Assembly (NCBI RefSeq): GCF_040611135.1
Contig: NZ_JBEXNL010000023.1
Coordinates: forward strand, 12,294 to 76,293
Length of the DNA stretch: 64,000 nt
Reading direction: 5' to 3'
Source: Tsukamurella sp040611135
GTDB taxonomy: Bacteria > Actinomycetota > Actinomycetes > Mycobacteriales > Mycobacteriaceae
Below are positions 35,620 to 44,392 of the stretch, in pieces. The notes under the pieces are model-generated. The model was not told the origin of the DNA. It saw only the letters and a program-made list of their open reading frames with translations, and did not search any database. Positions within the stretch are counted from its first letter, which is position 1, and every line of letters begins with the position of its first letter. Made by a program: the position numbers and the translations under genes.

Positions 35620-35964
35620 TCAGTTCGCCTCGTTGTAGGCGTCGATGACGTCCTGGCTGATGCGACCGCGGTCGTTGACCTTCAGGCCGGACTTGCGGGC
35701 CCAATCCCGGATCGCGGCACTCTGCGAGCGGTCGATCGGCGTGCGCCCCCGGGGCGCGGCGAGGGCGCGCGCACCGCGCTTGCGACCGCCCGCACGACGG
35801 GCGTTCGCGACCCATTCCTCCAAGGAATCGCGCAGCTTCGCGGCGTTCTTCGATGACAGATCGATCTCGTAGGTGACACCGTCCAAGCCGAATTCCACGG
35901 TCTCGTCAGCGGTCTGCGTATCGTCCACGTCGTCGACCAGCGTAACGGTGACCTTGCGCGCCAT
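35620..35964 (-). CDS. lsr2: nucleoid-associated protein Lsr2
   Basis: 114 aa. N-terminal dimerisation domain MARKVTVTLVDDVDD...EFGLDGVTYEIDL, basic linker, C-terminal AT-DNA-binding domain with the RGR clamp (NDRGRISQDVI). Silences AT-rich and foreign DNA. Ribosome site GAAGGGG before ATG. The upstream region (35986-36142) is clearly AT-richer than its surroundings, as expected if Lsr2 controls its own gene. Homologue of Rv3597c. Confidence 0.95.
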   Translation of the reverse strand: MARKVTVTLVDDVDDTQTADETVEFGLDGVTYEIDLSSKNAAKLRDSLEEWVANARRAGGRKRGARALAAPRGRTPIDRSQSAAIRDWARKSGLKVNDRGRISQDVIDAYNEAN

Positions 35965-36142
35965 AGTACGGCCCCTTCTCGATGTTTTTCACGTTCCGTT
36001 GACGTCGTTCAACGCGAGTCTATACACACGAATACATGATTCACGATTCAAACGCCGTGAATATGGTCGCGATCAGATAACGATTGCGATCCCACAACGG
36101 ACGAATCGCACGGATGACGCCCAATTCGCCGAATTGAGACCA

Positions 36143-37912
36143 CTACGGATGCAGCAGGGAACGCACTCGATCGGGGCCGATCGCCAGCAGCAACGTGGGC
36201 AGTCGAGGGCCGGTGTCACTGGTCACGAGGAGCCGATAGAGCAACACGAAGAATGCGCGCTGCGCCGCAGCGAGTTCCTTATCGCCCTTGACGATCTGAT
36301 CCGCACCGAGCCCGCGCTGCACCTTGGCGACGCCGTACACCTGGTGCGTGATCCCGGCGAGCGACCAGTCGTCCTCGAGCCGCCCCAGACCCGCCGGTGC
36401 CGGCGTTCCCGAGCCCTCCAGCAGCAGGCGCAGGCCCGCGCGCTGCTCGTCGGTCAGGGACGCGAGCAGCGCGGCGTCGGGCTCGGTCCGGACGACGGTG
36501 CGCTCCTGCTGCGGCATCTGCTCGGCCACCCAGGTGCTCGCCCGGTCCAGCCGGGGGCGCAGCGGATCGAGGCTCGTCAGCGGGGCGTCCGGTTCGAGAG
36601 CGGCCAGGATGCGCAGGGTCTGCTCGTCATCACCGGTGGTGATGTCGACCACGGAGGCGAGCGTCTTGTACGCCATCGGGCGCGGGGTGAGCGGCAGCTC
36701 GCGCACCGCCCCCGACGCCGGGTCCAGCACGGACGCCGCACGGGCGTAGGCGGCGATGTCGCCGGGCTGCGCCTTCTCCCCCGCCGTCTTGCGGACCAGC
36801 GCGTCCCATTCATCGTACGTGCGGGGCAGCTCACCGTCGAGCGCGACGTCGAAGGACTGGTTCGGCTTCTTCCGGCCGTACAGCCACCGCAGCAGCGGCG
36901 GTTCCAGGTAGCGCAGCGCGATCGCGGCGGTCGGCACGCCGCCCTTGGACGAGGACATCTTCGCCATTCCGCGAATACCGACGAACGCGTACATCGGGCC
37001 CAGAGGACGCTTCCACCCGAAGATCGGTGCCACGTCCTTACCGACGGCGAACGACGATCCCGGCGATTGATGATCCACACCGGAGGGCTCGAAGGTCACT
37101 TTCTCGAAGGCCCACCGCATGGGCCAATCGACCTTCCACACCAGCTTTCCGTCGGTGTGTTCACGCAGTGCCACGGTCTCGGTGTGGCCGCACCGGCACT
37201 CATAGGTGAGCGCGGTCGAATCGTCGTCGTACGCCGTTACCGTGGTGAAATCAGTGCCGCAGACGGAGCAGTAGGGCTTGTACGGGTAGTAGCCGGAATC
37301 GCCCGATCCGTCCGCATCCTCCGCCGCTCCCGACGTGGCGTCCGGGTCCGTTTCTTCCGCATTCTCGACAGCCGGCGCGGAATCGCCGCGATCGAGCGTG
37401 CGATAGCGCTCGAGGATGGAATCAATACGGCCGCGCTGCGCCATGGCGTGCAGCACCTGGTCCGTATACGCACCAGAGGTGTACATCTGCGTTTGACTGA
37501 TTCCGCGATACTCGACGCCGAGATCTTCCAGCGCACTCTGCAATTCACGACGGAAATGCTCCGCCCAGTTCGCCGCGTCGGAGCCGTGCGGGGCCGGAAC
37601 GCGCGTCAGTGGTTTACCGATGTGCTCCTCCCACGAGGAATCCACCCCGGGAACGTTCGGTACCTTCCGGAATCGGTCGAAATCGTCCCAGGAGATGATG
37701 TGCTCGACCGTCCGGCCGCGGCGGCGCAGCTCATCGGCCACCAGATGCGGCACCATCACCTCACGCAGGTTGCCGAGGTGGATCGGTCCCGACGGGGAGA
37801 TGCCCGACGCCACCTTCACCGGGGTCTCGTTCCGCTCGGCGAAGGCCACGGCCTCATCGGCGAGTCGCGAAACCCAGTCGTCCAGGGGTGCAGTCACGGG
37901 CGCAGCATTCAC
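36143..37912 (-). CDS. lysK: class I lysyl-tRNA synthetase
   Basis: 589 aa. Class I signatures PIHLGN (HIGH-like) and KMSSSKG (KMSKS), and two CxxC zinc pairs (CSVC, then CRCG), define the archaeal-type class I LysRS. M. tuberculosis has a class II LysRS (lysS, Rv3598c) at this position next to lsr2, so this is a non-homologous replacement at the same locus. GTG 37912 has AGGA about 10 nt upstream. A Glu/Asp/Ala-rich insertion lies around residues 210-240. Confidence 0.92.
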   Translation of the reverse strand: MNAAPVTAPLDDWVSRLADEAVAFAERNETPVKVASGISPSGPIHLGNLREVMVPHLVADELRRRGRTVEHIISWDDFDRFRKVPNVPGVDSSWEEHIGKPLTRVPAPHGSDAANWAEHFRRELQSALEDLGVEYRGISQTQMYTSGAYTDQVLHAMAQRGRIDSILERYRTLDRGDSAPAVENAEETDPDATSGAAEDADGSGDSGYYPYKPYCSVCGTDFTTVTAYDDDSTALTYECRCGHTETVALREHTDGKLVWKVDWPMRWAFEKVTFEPSGVDHQSPGSSFAVGKDVAPIFGWKRPLGPMYAFVGIRGMAKMSSSKGGVPTAAIALRYLEPPLLRWLYGRKKPNQSFDVALDGELPRTYDEWDALVRKTAGEKAQPGDIAAYARAASVLDPASGAVRELPLTPRPMAYKTLASVVDITTGDDEQTLRILAALEPDAPLTSLDPLRPRLDRASTWVAEQMPQQERTVVRTEPDAALLASLTDEQRAGLRLLLEGSGTPAPAGLGRLEDDWSLAGITHQVYGVAKVQRGLGADQIVKGDKELAAAQRAFFVLLYRLLVTSDTGPRLPTLLLAIGPDRVRSLLHP

Positions 37913-38020
37913 GGGTGGTGATCCTACCGCTCGACGGCGGTCGGCCGGATTCGTGATCCACGCCACGCCGCCGGCCCCCACGCCGCGCGCTCCGCGCCGG
38001 CGTCAGCATCGGCGCGCGCC

Positions 38021-38395
38021 TCACGCCTCGTGCGCCGCGAACTGGGCCAGGGCCCGACGGTACGCGTCCGACTCGCCGCCGCGCCCGGCTCCCGGCGTGA
38101 TGCCGAGCGCGAGCGCGCGGAAGCCACCGTCGACCGAGGAGGCACGGACGCCGCGGTCCCGCAGGCGCGTGGCGATCGCGGCGGCGGTGGCGCCGTTGCC
38201 GCTGACCAGCAGCCATTCGGCATCGGGGCCGGCGGCGGCGAGGCTGGTGGGCAGACCCGGGACGAGCCGGGCGGCGACGGCTGCGGCGTCGAGGGCGACG
38301 GCGCCGGGCAGGATGCCGTCGCGGTTGCGCTCGGACTGGTCGCGGACGTCGACGACGATCTGGCCTGCGGCGGGGGTGAAGTGCACGGGGTGCAT
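38021..38395 (-). CDS. rhodanese-like domain protein without catalytic cysteine
   Basis: 124 aa. Fold features VVDVRDQSERNRDGILPGAVAL and a C-terminal GGFRALAL fit a single rhodanese domain, but the active-site loop reads LLVSGNGATA, without Cys, so sulfur transfer by the usual route is unlikely. ATG 38395 has GGAG 8 nt upstream. Preceded by a polycysteine leader peptide, which links it to sulfur or cysteine supply. Confidence 0.72.
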   Translation of the reverse strand: MHPVHFTPAAGQIVVDVRDQSERNRDGILPGAVALDAAAVAARLVPGLPTSLAAAGPDAEWLLVSGNGATAAAIATRLRDRGVRASSVDGGFRALALGITPGAGRGGESDAYRRALAQFAAHEA

Positions 38396-38469
38396 GGAGA
38401 TCTCCAGGAGGGAGGCGGAGCGCGCTCGCGAGTGCGGCGGCGTCCGGGCAGCGGAAGGGGGCCGGGTTC

Positions 38470-38514
38470 CTAGCGGACCCGACAACACTCCATGCAGCTG
38501 CGCACCTGGCTCAT
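38470..38514 (-). CDS. polycysteine leader peptide
   Basis: A 14-codon frame, MSQVRSCMECCRVR, with three cysteines, two adjacent. TAGTTT (38522-38527) is 7 nt before ATG, so it should be translated from the first base of a leaderless mRNA. Leaderless polycysteine sORFs that act as cysteine-responsive attenuators are known in mycobacteria. The rhodanese-like gene follows 74 bp downstream on the same strand. Strong by pattern; function inferred. Confidence 0.72.
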   Translation of the reverse strand: MSQVRSCMECCRVR

Positions 38515-38576
38515 GTCAGTGAAACTAGCACCCCGTCCGGCCGAGCGGCAAGGGTTCGAATCATCCGTGACGCGAA

Positions 38577-39431
38577 TCAGTGCCGTGATTCCCGGCCGCG
38601 CTTCTCGCGCTGCGCCCGGTTGGCGCTCTCGCGCAGGTGAACGGCCCGCAGGCCCTGCAGCGTGAGGTCCGCGCGGTGATCGGTCACGGTCGAGCACTCG
38701 GCGGCGACCGCGGATATCTGCCCGTCCGGCCCGCCCGCGTCGAAGCCCCCCGTCGCCACCACGCGGGCGCCGGGGACGATCTCGAGGGCGCGGGACACGA
38801 GCGCGTCGACCATGCCCGCGAAGCCGTAGATGATGCCGGACTGCAGCGCCTCGACGGTGTTCTTCCCGACCACCGACCGCGGCGGCACCAGCTCGACCCG
38901 GCGCAGCGCGACCGTGCGCTCGGCGAGCGCGTCCAGCGCGCTCCCGACGCCGGCGGCGATCGCTCCACCCAGGAACTCGCCGCGCGCACTCACCACGTCC
39001 ACCCGCGTCGACGTGCCGAAGTCCACGACGACGCACGGCGTACCGTCGGGCCTGCCGATCAGCTCGAAGGCACCGGCGGCGTTGGCGACGCGGTCGGTGC
39101 CCACCTCGCGGGGGTTGTCCACGAGCAGCGGCACGCCGGTCTTCACCCCGGGCTCGAGGATCACGTGCTCCGCGGCCGGGTAGTAGCGCGGCATCACGGC
39201 GCGCAGCGAGCGCAGCAGCTCGGGCACCGTCGACAGCACGCTGACGCCGGCGACCTCCACCGGGTCGAACCCGCCGCCGGTGAGGAAGCCGTTCAGGATC
39301 AGGGCCACCTCGTCCGAGGTCATCCGCGCGTCGCTGCGCAGGCGCCACGTGCCGAGCAGGTCCTCGCCGGCGGCGGACGCGAACAGCCCGACGGTGACCG
39401 AGGTGTTGCCGGCGTCGATCGCCAGCAGCAT
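38577..39431 (-). CDS. coaX: type III pantothenate kinase
   Basis: 284 aa. Phosphate motif MLLAIDAGNTSVTVGLF, VDFGTSTRVDVV and GAIAAGVGSALDALAER are CoaX hallmarks. First step of CoA synthesis from pantothenate. ATG 39431 overlaps the panD stop (ATGA), so pantothenate synthesis and use are coupled. Homologue of Rv3600c. Confidence 0.93.
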   Translation of the reverse strand: MLLAIDAGNTSVTVGLFASAAGEDLLGTWRLRSDARMTSDEVALILNGFLTGGGFDPVEVAGVSVLSTVPELLRSLRAVMPRYYPAAEHVILEPGVKTGVPLLVDNPREVGTDRVANAAGAFELIGRPDGTPCVVVDFGTSTRVDVVSARGEFLGGAIAAGVGSALDALAERTVALRRVELVPPRSVVGKNTVEALQSGIIYGFAGMVDALVSRALEIVPGARVVATGGFDAGGPDGQISAVAAECSTVTDHRADLTLQGLRAVHLRESANRAQREKRGRESRH

Positions 39432-39838
39432 CAGGCCCTGCCCGTGACCAGGCCGTAGCCGTCCGGCACGTGCGCCGCGTCGGCGGTGAGCTCGACCGGC
39501 TTGTTGTCGGCGTCGACGAAGACGACGCTCGGCGCGTAGGTCTTCAACTCGGCCTCGTTCAGCTGGCCGTAGGCGATGAGGATGACGATGTCTCCCGGGT
39601 TCACCAGATGCGCTGCGGCGCCGTTGATCCCGATCACGCCGCTGCCCCGCTCGCCGGCGATGGTGTAGGTCTCGAGCCGGGCGCCGTTCGTCACGTCGAC
39701 GATGGCGACCTGCTCGCCCTCGAGCAGGTTCGCGGCGTCCAGCAGATCGGCGTCGACGGTGACCGACCCCACGTAGTGCAGGTTCGCCTCGGTCACCGTG
39801 GCGCGATGGATCTTCGAGGTCATCATGGTGCGCAGCAT
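39431..39838 (-). CDS. panD: aspartate 1-decarboxylase
   Basis: 135 aa. Self-cleavage site Gly24-Ser25 (HYVGS) generates the pyruvoyl group; Lys9, Tyr22, GINGAAAHL and IVILIAYGQ are present. Makes beta-alanine for pantothenate. Its ATG overlaps the panC stop codon (TAATG). Confidence 0.95.
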   Translation of the reverse strand: MLRTMMTSKIHRATVTEANLHYVGSVTVDADLLDAANLLEGEQVAIVDVTNGARLETYTIAGERGSGVIGINGAAAHLVNPGDIVILIAYGQLNEAELKTYAPSVVFVDADNKPVELTADAAHVPDGYGLVTGRA

Positions 39839-40731
39839 TATTCGGCCTCCTCCAGAAAACCGGTCCCGATGGCGATGCCCACGTTGTCGAGCAGGCGGGT
39901 GGTGCCGAGCTTCGCGGCGACCAACAGCCGACCGTCGCCCTTCTCCGGCGCGACCCCCAGGTCGGGCGCGCGCAGCTCCAGGTACTGCACCGCGATCTCG
40001 GGCCGCGCGGCGAGGACCTCGTTCGCGGCGGCGAGGATCGCGGCCTCGCCGCCCTGCGCGGCGTAGGCGCCGGCGAGCAGCGCCGCCGACAGGGCGGTGG
40101 CGGCCTCCCGCTCGGCCTCGGACAGGTACACGTTGCGCGAACTCATCGCCAGACCGTCCGCCTCGCGCACCGTCGGTACCCCGACGATCTTGACGTCCAT
40201 ATCGAGGTCGGTGACCATCTGCCGCACCAGCACCAGCTGCTGGTAGTCCTTCTCGCCGAAGTACGCGGTGTGCGGCCGCACGATGTTGAGCAGCTTGTTC
40301 ACCACGGTCAGCATGCCCGCGAAGTGGGTGGGGCGGCTGGCCGCCTCGAGGCCCTCGCCGGCGGCGCCGGGATGGATCGTGGTGCGCGGGCCGTTCGGGT
40401 ACATGTCGGCGGCCGACGGCGCGAACACCAGCTCGACGCCCGCGGCGCGCAGCTTCGCCACATCCTCATCGAGGGTGCGCGGGTACGCGTCCAGATCCTC
40501 GCCCGCGCCGAATTGCAGCGGGTTGACGAAGATCGACACCACGACGACGGCGCCGTTCAGCTTGGCGGCGTGCACCAGCTCCAAGTGGCCCGCGTGCAGC
40601 GCGCCCATGGTCGGTACGAAGGCGATCTGCCGCCCCGTCGACTTCAGCGCGTTCGTGACCTTGGTGAGCTGCGCCGGGTCGTGATGCACGGTCAGCTGAC
40701 CGGGGGTGTACGGGCGGGTGGGTGCACTCAT
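39838..40731 (-). CDS. panC: pantothenate synthetase
   Basis: 297 aa. FVPTMGALHAGHLELV contains the HIGH-like ATP motif; IFVNPLQFG, YFGEKDYQQL and AMSSRNVYL are further signatures. Joins pantoate and beta-alanine. ATG 40731 overlaps the upstream DUF2520 stop (ATGA). Confidence 0.95.
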   Translation of the reverse strand: MSAPTRPYTPGQLTVHHDPAQLTKVTNALKSTGRQIAFVPTMGALHAGHLELVHAAKLNGAVVVVSIFVNPLQFGAGEDLDAYPRTLDEDVAKLRAAGVELVFAPSAADMYPNGPRTTIHPGAAGEGLEAASRPTHFAGMLTVVNKLLNIVRPHTAYFGEKDYQQLVLVRQMVTDLDMDVKIVGVPTVREADGLAMSSRNVYLSEAEREAATALSAALLAGAYAAQGGEAAILAAANEVLAARPEIAVQYLELRAPDLGVAPEKGDGRLLVAAKLGTTRLLDNVGIAIGTGFLEEAE

Positions 40732-41669
40732 GAGAGCTCCTGAGGTGTCGCGAGGACGGGATCGATCGTGGCTGAGTTTCCGGATTGTGCTGCCGCGCGC
40801 CGGGATTGGGCACGGTACGCGTCGGCGATGCGCGGTCCGTCGGTCGGGTCGACGCTCGCCAGTGCGGTCAGGTGCCGGGCGACGGTGCCGGCATCGCCCC
40901 GAGCCGCGGGCCCGGTCAGCGCCGCGGGCCCACGGGCCAGGGCGTTGTCGAGGGCGGCGCGGGCCAGCGGCGCGAGGACGCGCTCGGCGAGCCCCTCCGC
41001 CTGTCCGCCGACCGTATCCGCACCGATCCCGCCCGCGAGCGCGGCGCGCAGGGCGAGCACGGCATCGTCGACCAGGGCGACCAGGTGGTTCGCACCGTGG
41101 GCGAGCGCTGCGTGGTAGAGCGGCCGCGCCGCCTCCGGCACCCGGACCGGCTCGGCGCCGAGCTCGAGCGCGAGCGCCTGCCCGACGGCGTGCCCGATCT
41201 CGTCCGCGGCGGTGATGCCGACGCAGCAGTCGGCCAGCCGGACGGTGTCCTCGGGATCGTCGATGAAGGTCATCGCGGGGTGGAAGGCGATGGTCGTGCA
41301 GCCCAGCCGGGCCAGCGGCGCGAGGACGCCCACCCCGAGGGCGCCCGAGGTGTGCAGCACGATCGCGGACGGATTGACGCGCGGGGCCAGCTCGTCGACG
41401 AGAGCGGGGAGCTCGGTGTCCGGCACGGCCAGGATGAGGAGCTCGGCCTTCTCCGCGATGTCCGACGGTGCGCCCACCGTCGCTTCGGGCAGCCGACGCG
41501 TGGCGCGCTCGCGGGAGGGGCCCGACGGTGCCGCGACCGCGGTCACGACGTGACCGGCCCGCTCGAGGGCGGAGCCGAGGGCGGTACCGACGCGGCCGGC
41601 GGAGACGACGCCGACGGACAGCCGCGCAGGGGTAGGGGGATTGGGTATCCCGGCCAGGAGCTCGGGCAT
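40728..41669 (-). CDS. Rossmann-fold DUF2520 protein (Rv3603c-like)
   Basis: 313 aa. N-terminal NAD(P)-binding fold (VGVVSAGRVGTALGSAL) and C-terminal DUF2520 helical domain (FHPAMTF, AHGANHLVALVDDA). Related to ketopantoate reductase/ProC-type reductases. Coupled to panC, so a pantothenate-related step is plausible, but unproven. GGAGG 9 nt before ATG. Confidence 0.82.
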   Translation of the reverse strand: MPELLAGIPNPPTPARLSVGVVSAGRVGTALGSALERAGHVVTAVAAPSGPSRERATRRLPEATVGAPSDIAEKAELLILAVPDTELPALVDELAPRVNPSAIVLHTSGALGVGVLAPLARLGCTTIAFHPAMTFIDDPEDTVRLADCCVGITAADEIGHAVGQALALELGAEPVRVPEAARPLYHAALAHGANHLVALVDDAVLALRAALAGGIGADTVGGQAEGLAERVLAPLARAALDNALARGPAALTGPAARGDAGTVARHLTALASVDPTDGPRIADAYRAQSRRAAAQSGNSATIDPVLATPQELS

Positions 41670-41737
41670 GGGCGTACGCCTCCAAGGGGGTCGTTCCAGT
41701 CCCGCGGCGCGGGTACCGGACGGTCATCAGAAGGCTA

Positions 41738-41759
41738 TGCCCGCGCCGGCGCACGGGCA
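41738..41759 (-). terminator. possible terminator downstream of the DUF6779 gene
   Basis: Short stem TGCCCG/CGGGCA with 10-nt GC-rich interior, 21 bp after the stop of the DUF6779 gene on the minus strand. No T run. Weak. Confidence 0.4.
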
Positions 41760-41779
41760 ACGCGATGTGAGCTAGATCA

Positions 41780-42934
41780 TCAGTCCTGCCGGCGGCGGCG
41801 ACCGCCGCTGGACCGCTCCGTGTCGGCGTTCATCCGGGCGATCAGGTCGGCGACGGTGTTGCCGGAGGAGTGCTGGCCCGCGACGTGCTCGTGCGGGTCC
41901 TGGGAGGCCTGTTGCTCCGGCGCGGGCTGAGGGGCCGGATCGGCCGGCACGGTCGGCGGCACCTGCGGCGCCGCCCACTGCTGCTGCGGTGCCTGCGGCG
42001 GGTACGCCTGGAACGGCGAATAGGGCGGCCCGGCCGGTGCCTGCTGCGGCGGCACGTCGGGCGTGTACGGGCGCGGCGGAAGCGGTGAGCGGTAGCCGGA
42101 CTGCGGGGCGAGCGGAACGAAGGGCTCGTTCGTCGTGGGATCGAGGTGCTCGACGTGCTCGACGTGCTCGACGTCGACCGGCGGTACCTCGGGCTCGCCT
42201 TGCGCGGTGGCCGGCTCCGCCTCCTCGGTGACCACGTGGAACACCGTCGTGGGCGATTCCTCCTGCGGACCGTCCGCGGCCGGCACGTCGGCGACGGCCG
42301 CCTCGGCGACATCGCCCTCGAAACCGATCGCTCCCCCGGCCGAACCCGCGCCGTAGTAATCGTCGACCTCCGGCGAGGGCTCAGGGACGCCCGCGAAGTC
42401 CTGCTGAGCGCGGAACCGGTCGTCGTCCTCGAACACGGACTTGGCGCGCTGGGCGGCGATCGCGCGTTGCTCGGCGGCGGCGTACAGCTCGCTGTAGGAG
42501 GGGCCGAGATCGCGCCCCAGCAGCTCCTCGAGGTTCGCGCGCAGCGCGAGCACCTCGGCCTTGAGCGCGGTCAGCTCCTCGTTCGACTCGCCGGAGACCT
42601 CGGCACGGATATCGCGCTCCACCTGCAGCTCGTACTCGCGACGGGCGCTGATCTCCCGCTCCAGCTGCAGGCCGTAGACGGTCTTGAGACCGCTCTCCTT
42701 CGACTCCGCAGCGCGTAGATCGCGCGAGTACCGCGCGATGAGGAAGGCCGCGATCACGAGCCCCCAGATGAGCAGGATCAGCGACACCAGGCCCCAGCGG
42801 GGGTTCTCGGAGAACACCCACATCCCGGTACCGATCACGGCGAGCGCGATCACGACGCCGAGCATCCACTGACCGGCGCCTCCCGATCGGCGGGCGACAC
42901 GCTTCCGTGAACTCGGGATCGGTGGTTGCGTCAT
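41780..42934 (-). CDS. membrane protein with coiled coil (DUF6779, Rv3604c-like)
   Basis: 384 aa: basic N-terminus, two close membrane helices (WMLGVVIALAVIGTGMWVF and LVSLILLIWGLVIAAFLIA), then a charged coiled coil (about 80-150) and a long Pro/Gln/Glu-rich cytosolic tail. Position matches Rv3604c between the folate and pantothenate groups. Function unknown; a scaffold role in envelope or division is a guess. Confidence 0.72.
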   Translation of the reverse strand: MTQPPIPSSRKRVARRSGGAGQWMLGVVIALAVIGTGMWVFSENPRWGLVSLILLIWGLVIAAFLIARYSRDLRAAESKESGLKTVYGLQLEREISARREYELQVERDIRAEVSGESNEELTALKAEVLALRANLEELLGRDLGPSYSELYAAAEQRAIAAQRAKSVFEDDDRFRAQQDFAGVPEPSPEVDDYYGAGSAGGAIGFEGDVAEAAVADVPAADGPQEESPTTVFHVVTEEAEPATAQGEPEVPPVDVEHVEHVEHLDPTTNEPFVPLAPQSGYRSPLPPRPYTPDVPPQQAPAGPPYSPFQAYPPQAPQQQWAAPQVPPTVPADPAPQPAPEQQASQDPHEHVAGQHSSGNTVADLIARMNADTERSSGGRRRRQD

Positions 42935-42962
42935 GGTCGCGACCTTACCGTTTACTTGGGGT

Positions 42963-42979
42963 CCAGCCTCTCAGGCTGG
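42963..42979 (-). terminator. hairpin at the end of the folate operon
   Basis: Stem CCAGCCT/AGGCTGG with 3-nt loop, overlapping the last codon and stop of the DUF3180 gene. May limit read-through to the DUF6779 gene. Confidence 0.45.
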
Positions 42980-43498
42980 CGATGTGTCGGCGGGCTGGTC
43001 ATCGGGATCGTCCGGCGTGCGGCAGCACCGTTCCAGCCACAGCGCCGCGGCCAGGAGCACGAGCGCGCCGGCCGCGCCGATCCACGCCCCGGGCCGGTCC
43101 GCGTGCGTGGCGCCGAGCTCGGCACCGGAGGCGTACAGATACACCAGCACTCCGCCGAAGAAGCCGAGCGCCACGGCGCCGAGATACGCCGACGCCTTCG
43201 CGAGCGCCACCGACCGCGCAACGGCGATCGGGTGGATCCGCCCCGACCCCATGCCGATCCGGCCGTCCGCGAGCCGCGCGCGCACCAGCTGGGCGATGTA
43301 CAGGTCCGCCGCGGCGACGCCGTACAGCAGCGCGCCGGCCCACAGCGGGATCACCGGCACGAAGGCCTTCGCCAGCAGGTAGACGCCGATCGCCACGCCG
43401 ATCACGATCACGACCAGCTCGAGCCGGGCGGTGGACCGCACGGTGGGCCCGTTCGGCTCCCCGGGTCCCCGCCCGGTCGGGTTCGACGGTGCGCTCAC
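42971..43498 (-). CDS. DUF3180 membrane protein (Rv3605c-like)
   Basis: 175 aa with four membrane helices; GRIHPIAVARSVALAKASAYLGA is the conserved core. Ends with a Cys/Asp-rich tail. GTG 43498 overlaps the folK stop (GTGA). Fixed companion of folate genes in actinobacteria; function unknown. Confidence 0.8.
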   Translation of the reverse strand: MSAPSNPTGRGPGEPNGPTVRSTARLELVVIVIGVAIGVYLLAKAFVPVIPLWAGALLYGVAAADLYIAQLVRARLADGRIGMGSGRIHPIAVARSVALAKASAYLGAVALGFFGGVLVYLYASGAELGATHADRPGAWIGAAGALVLLAAALWLERCCRTPDDPDDQPADTSPA

Positions 43499-44010
43499 AG
43501 CCGCGTCACCTCCGCGGTCTCGTCGGCGGGGAGGCCCCGCACCAGATCGTCGACGGTGCCGTGCCCCGGCAGCACCGCGGCCGGGTCGGCGTCCAGCCAC
43601 GGCACCAGCACGAACGCCCGCAGGTGCGCGCGGGGGTGCGGCAATGTCAGTTCGGGATCGTCGGAGAAGACGGCATCACGCGACCCGCTCGCGCCGCTCC
43701 CGGCGGCGGACCCCCAGACGGCGACGACGTCGACATCGAGGGTGCGGGGCCCCCAGCGGATCTCGCGCACCCGGTCGGCCGCGGCCTCCTGCTCGCGCGC
43801 GAAGGCGAGCCAACCGGCGGCGTCGCGCGCCGGATCGTCGACGAGCACCGTCGCATTGACGAAGTCGTCCTGCTCCACCCCGCCCCACGGGGGCGTGCGG
43901 AACAGCGCCGATGCGCGGACCAGCGCCGGACCGAGGGCGTCGATCGCGGCGCGGACGGTACCGGCCGCGTCGCCGAGGTTGGCGCCGATCGACAGCACGG
44001 CCCTGCTCAC
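43495..44010 (-). CDS. folK: 2-amino-4-hydroxy-6-hydroxymethyldihydropteridine pyrophosphokinase
   Basis: 171 aa. LSIGANLGD, FVNATV, and RWGPRTLDVDVV (substrate and Mg residues) are present. Transfers pyrophosphate to the pterin before dihydropteroate synthase. GTG 44010 overlaps the folB stop. Confidence 0.93.
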   Translation of the reverse strand: MSRAVLSIGANLGDAAGTVRAAIDALGPALVRASALFRTPPWGGVEQDDFVNATVLVDDPARDAAGWLAFAREQEAAADRVREIRWGPRTLDVDVVAVWGSAAGSGASGSRDAVFSDDPELTLPHPRAHLRAFVLVPWLDADPAAVLPGHGTVDDLVRGLPADETAEVTRL

Positions 44011-44390
44011 TGCTGCACGCTCCGCGCGCCGGAGCGGGACCGCCGCGCGATGACGGCCACGTCGGCAAAAGACAACGGAATGGGTGCGGACGGCTTGTGC
44101 ACCGTCACCTCGACGGCGTAGACCTTCTCGTCGGCGGCGATGTCATCGGCGATCTCGGCCGCGACGGTCTCGATGAGGTTGCGCGGCTCCCCCGCGACGA
44201 TGTCGTGCGCACGTTGGGCCAGCGCGCCGTAGTCGACGGTGTCGTTGAGGTCGTCCGACGCCGCCGCGGGCCGCGAGTCGACCCACAGCACCAGGTCGAC
44301 GACGAACTCCTGCCCATCGCGTCGCTCGTGGTCGAAGACCCCGTGGTTGCCCCGCACCCGTAGGCCGGTGAGCTCGATCCGATCGGCCAT
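44007..44390 (-). CDS. folB: dihydroneopterin aldolase
   Basis: 127 aa. IELTGLRVRGNHGVFDHER, LNDTVDYGAL and NLIETVAAEIAD carry the active-site Glu/Tyr/Lys set of the family. ATG 44390 begins 3 nt after the folP stop codon; no separate promoter is evident. Confidence 0.93.
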   Translation of the reverse strand: MADRIELTGLRVRGNHGVFDHERRDGQEFVVDLVLWVDSRPAAASDDLNDTVDYGALAQRAHDIVAGEPRNLIETVAAEIADDIAADEKVYAVEVTVHKPSAPIPLSFADVAVIARRSRSGARSVQQ

Positions 44391-44392
44391 CT

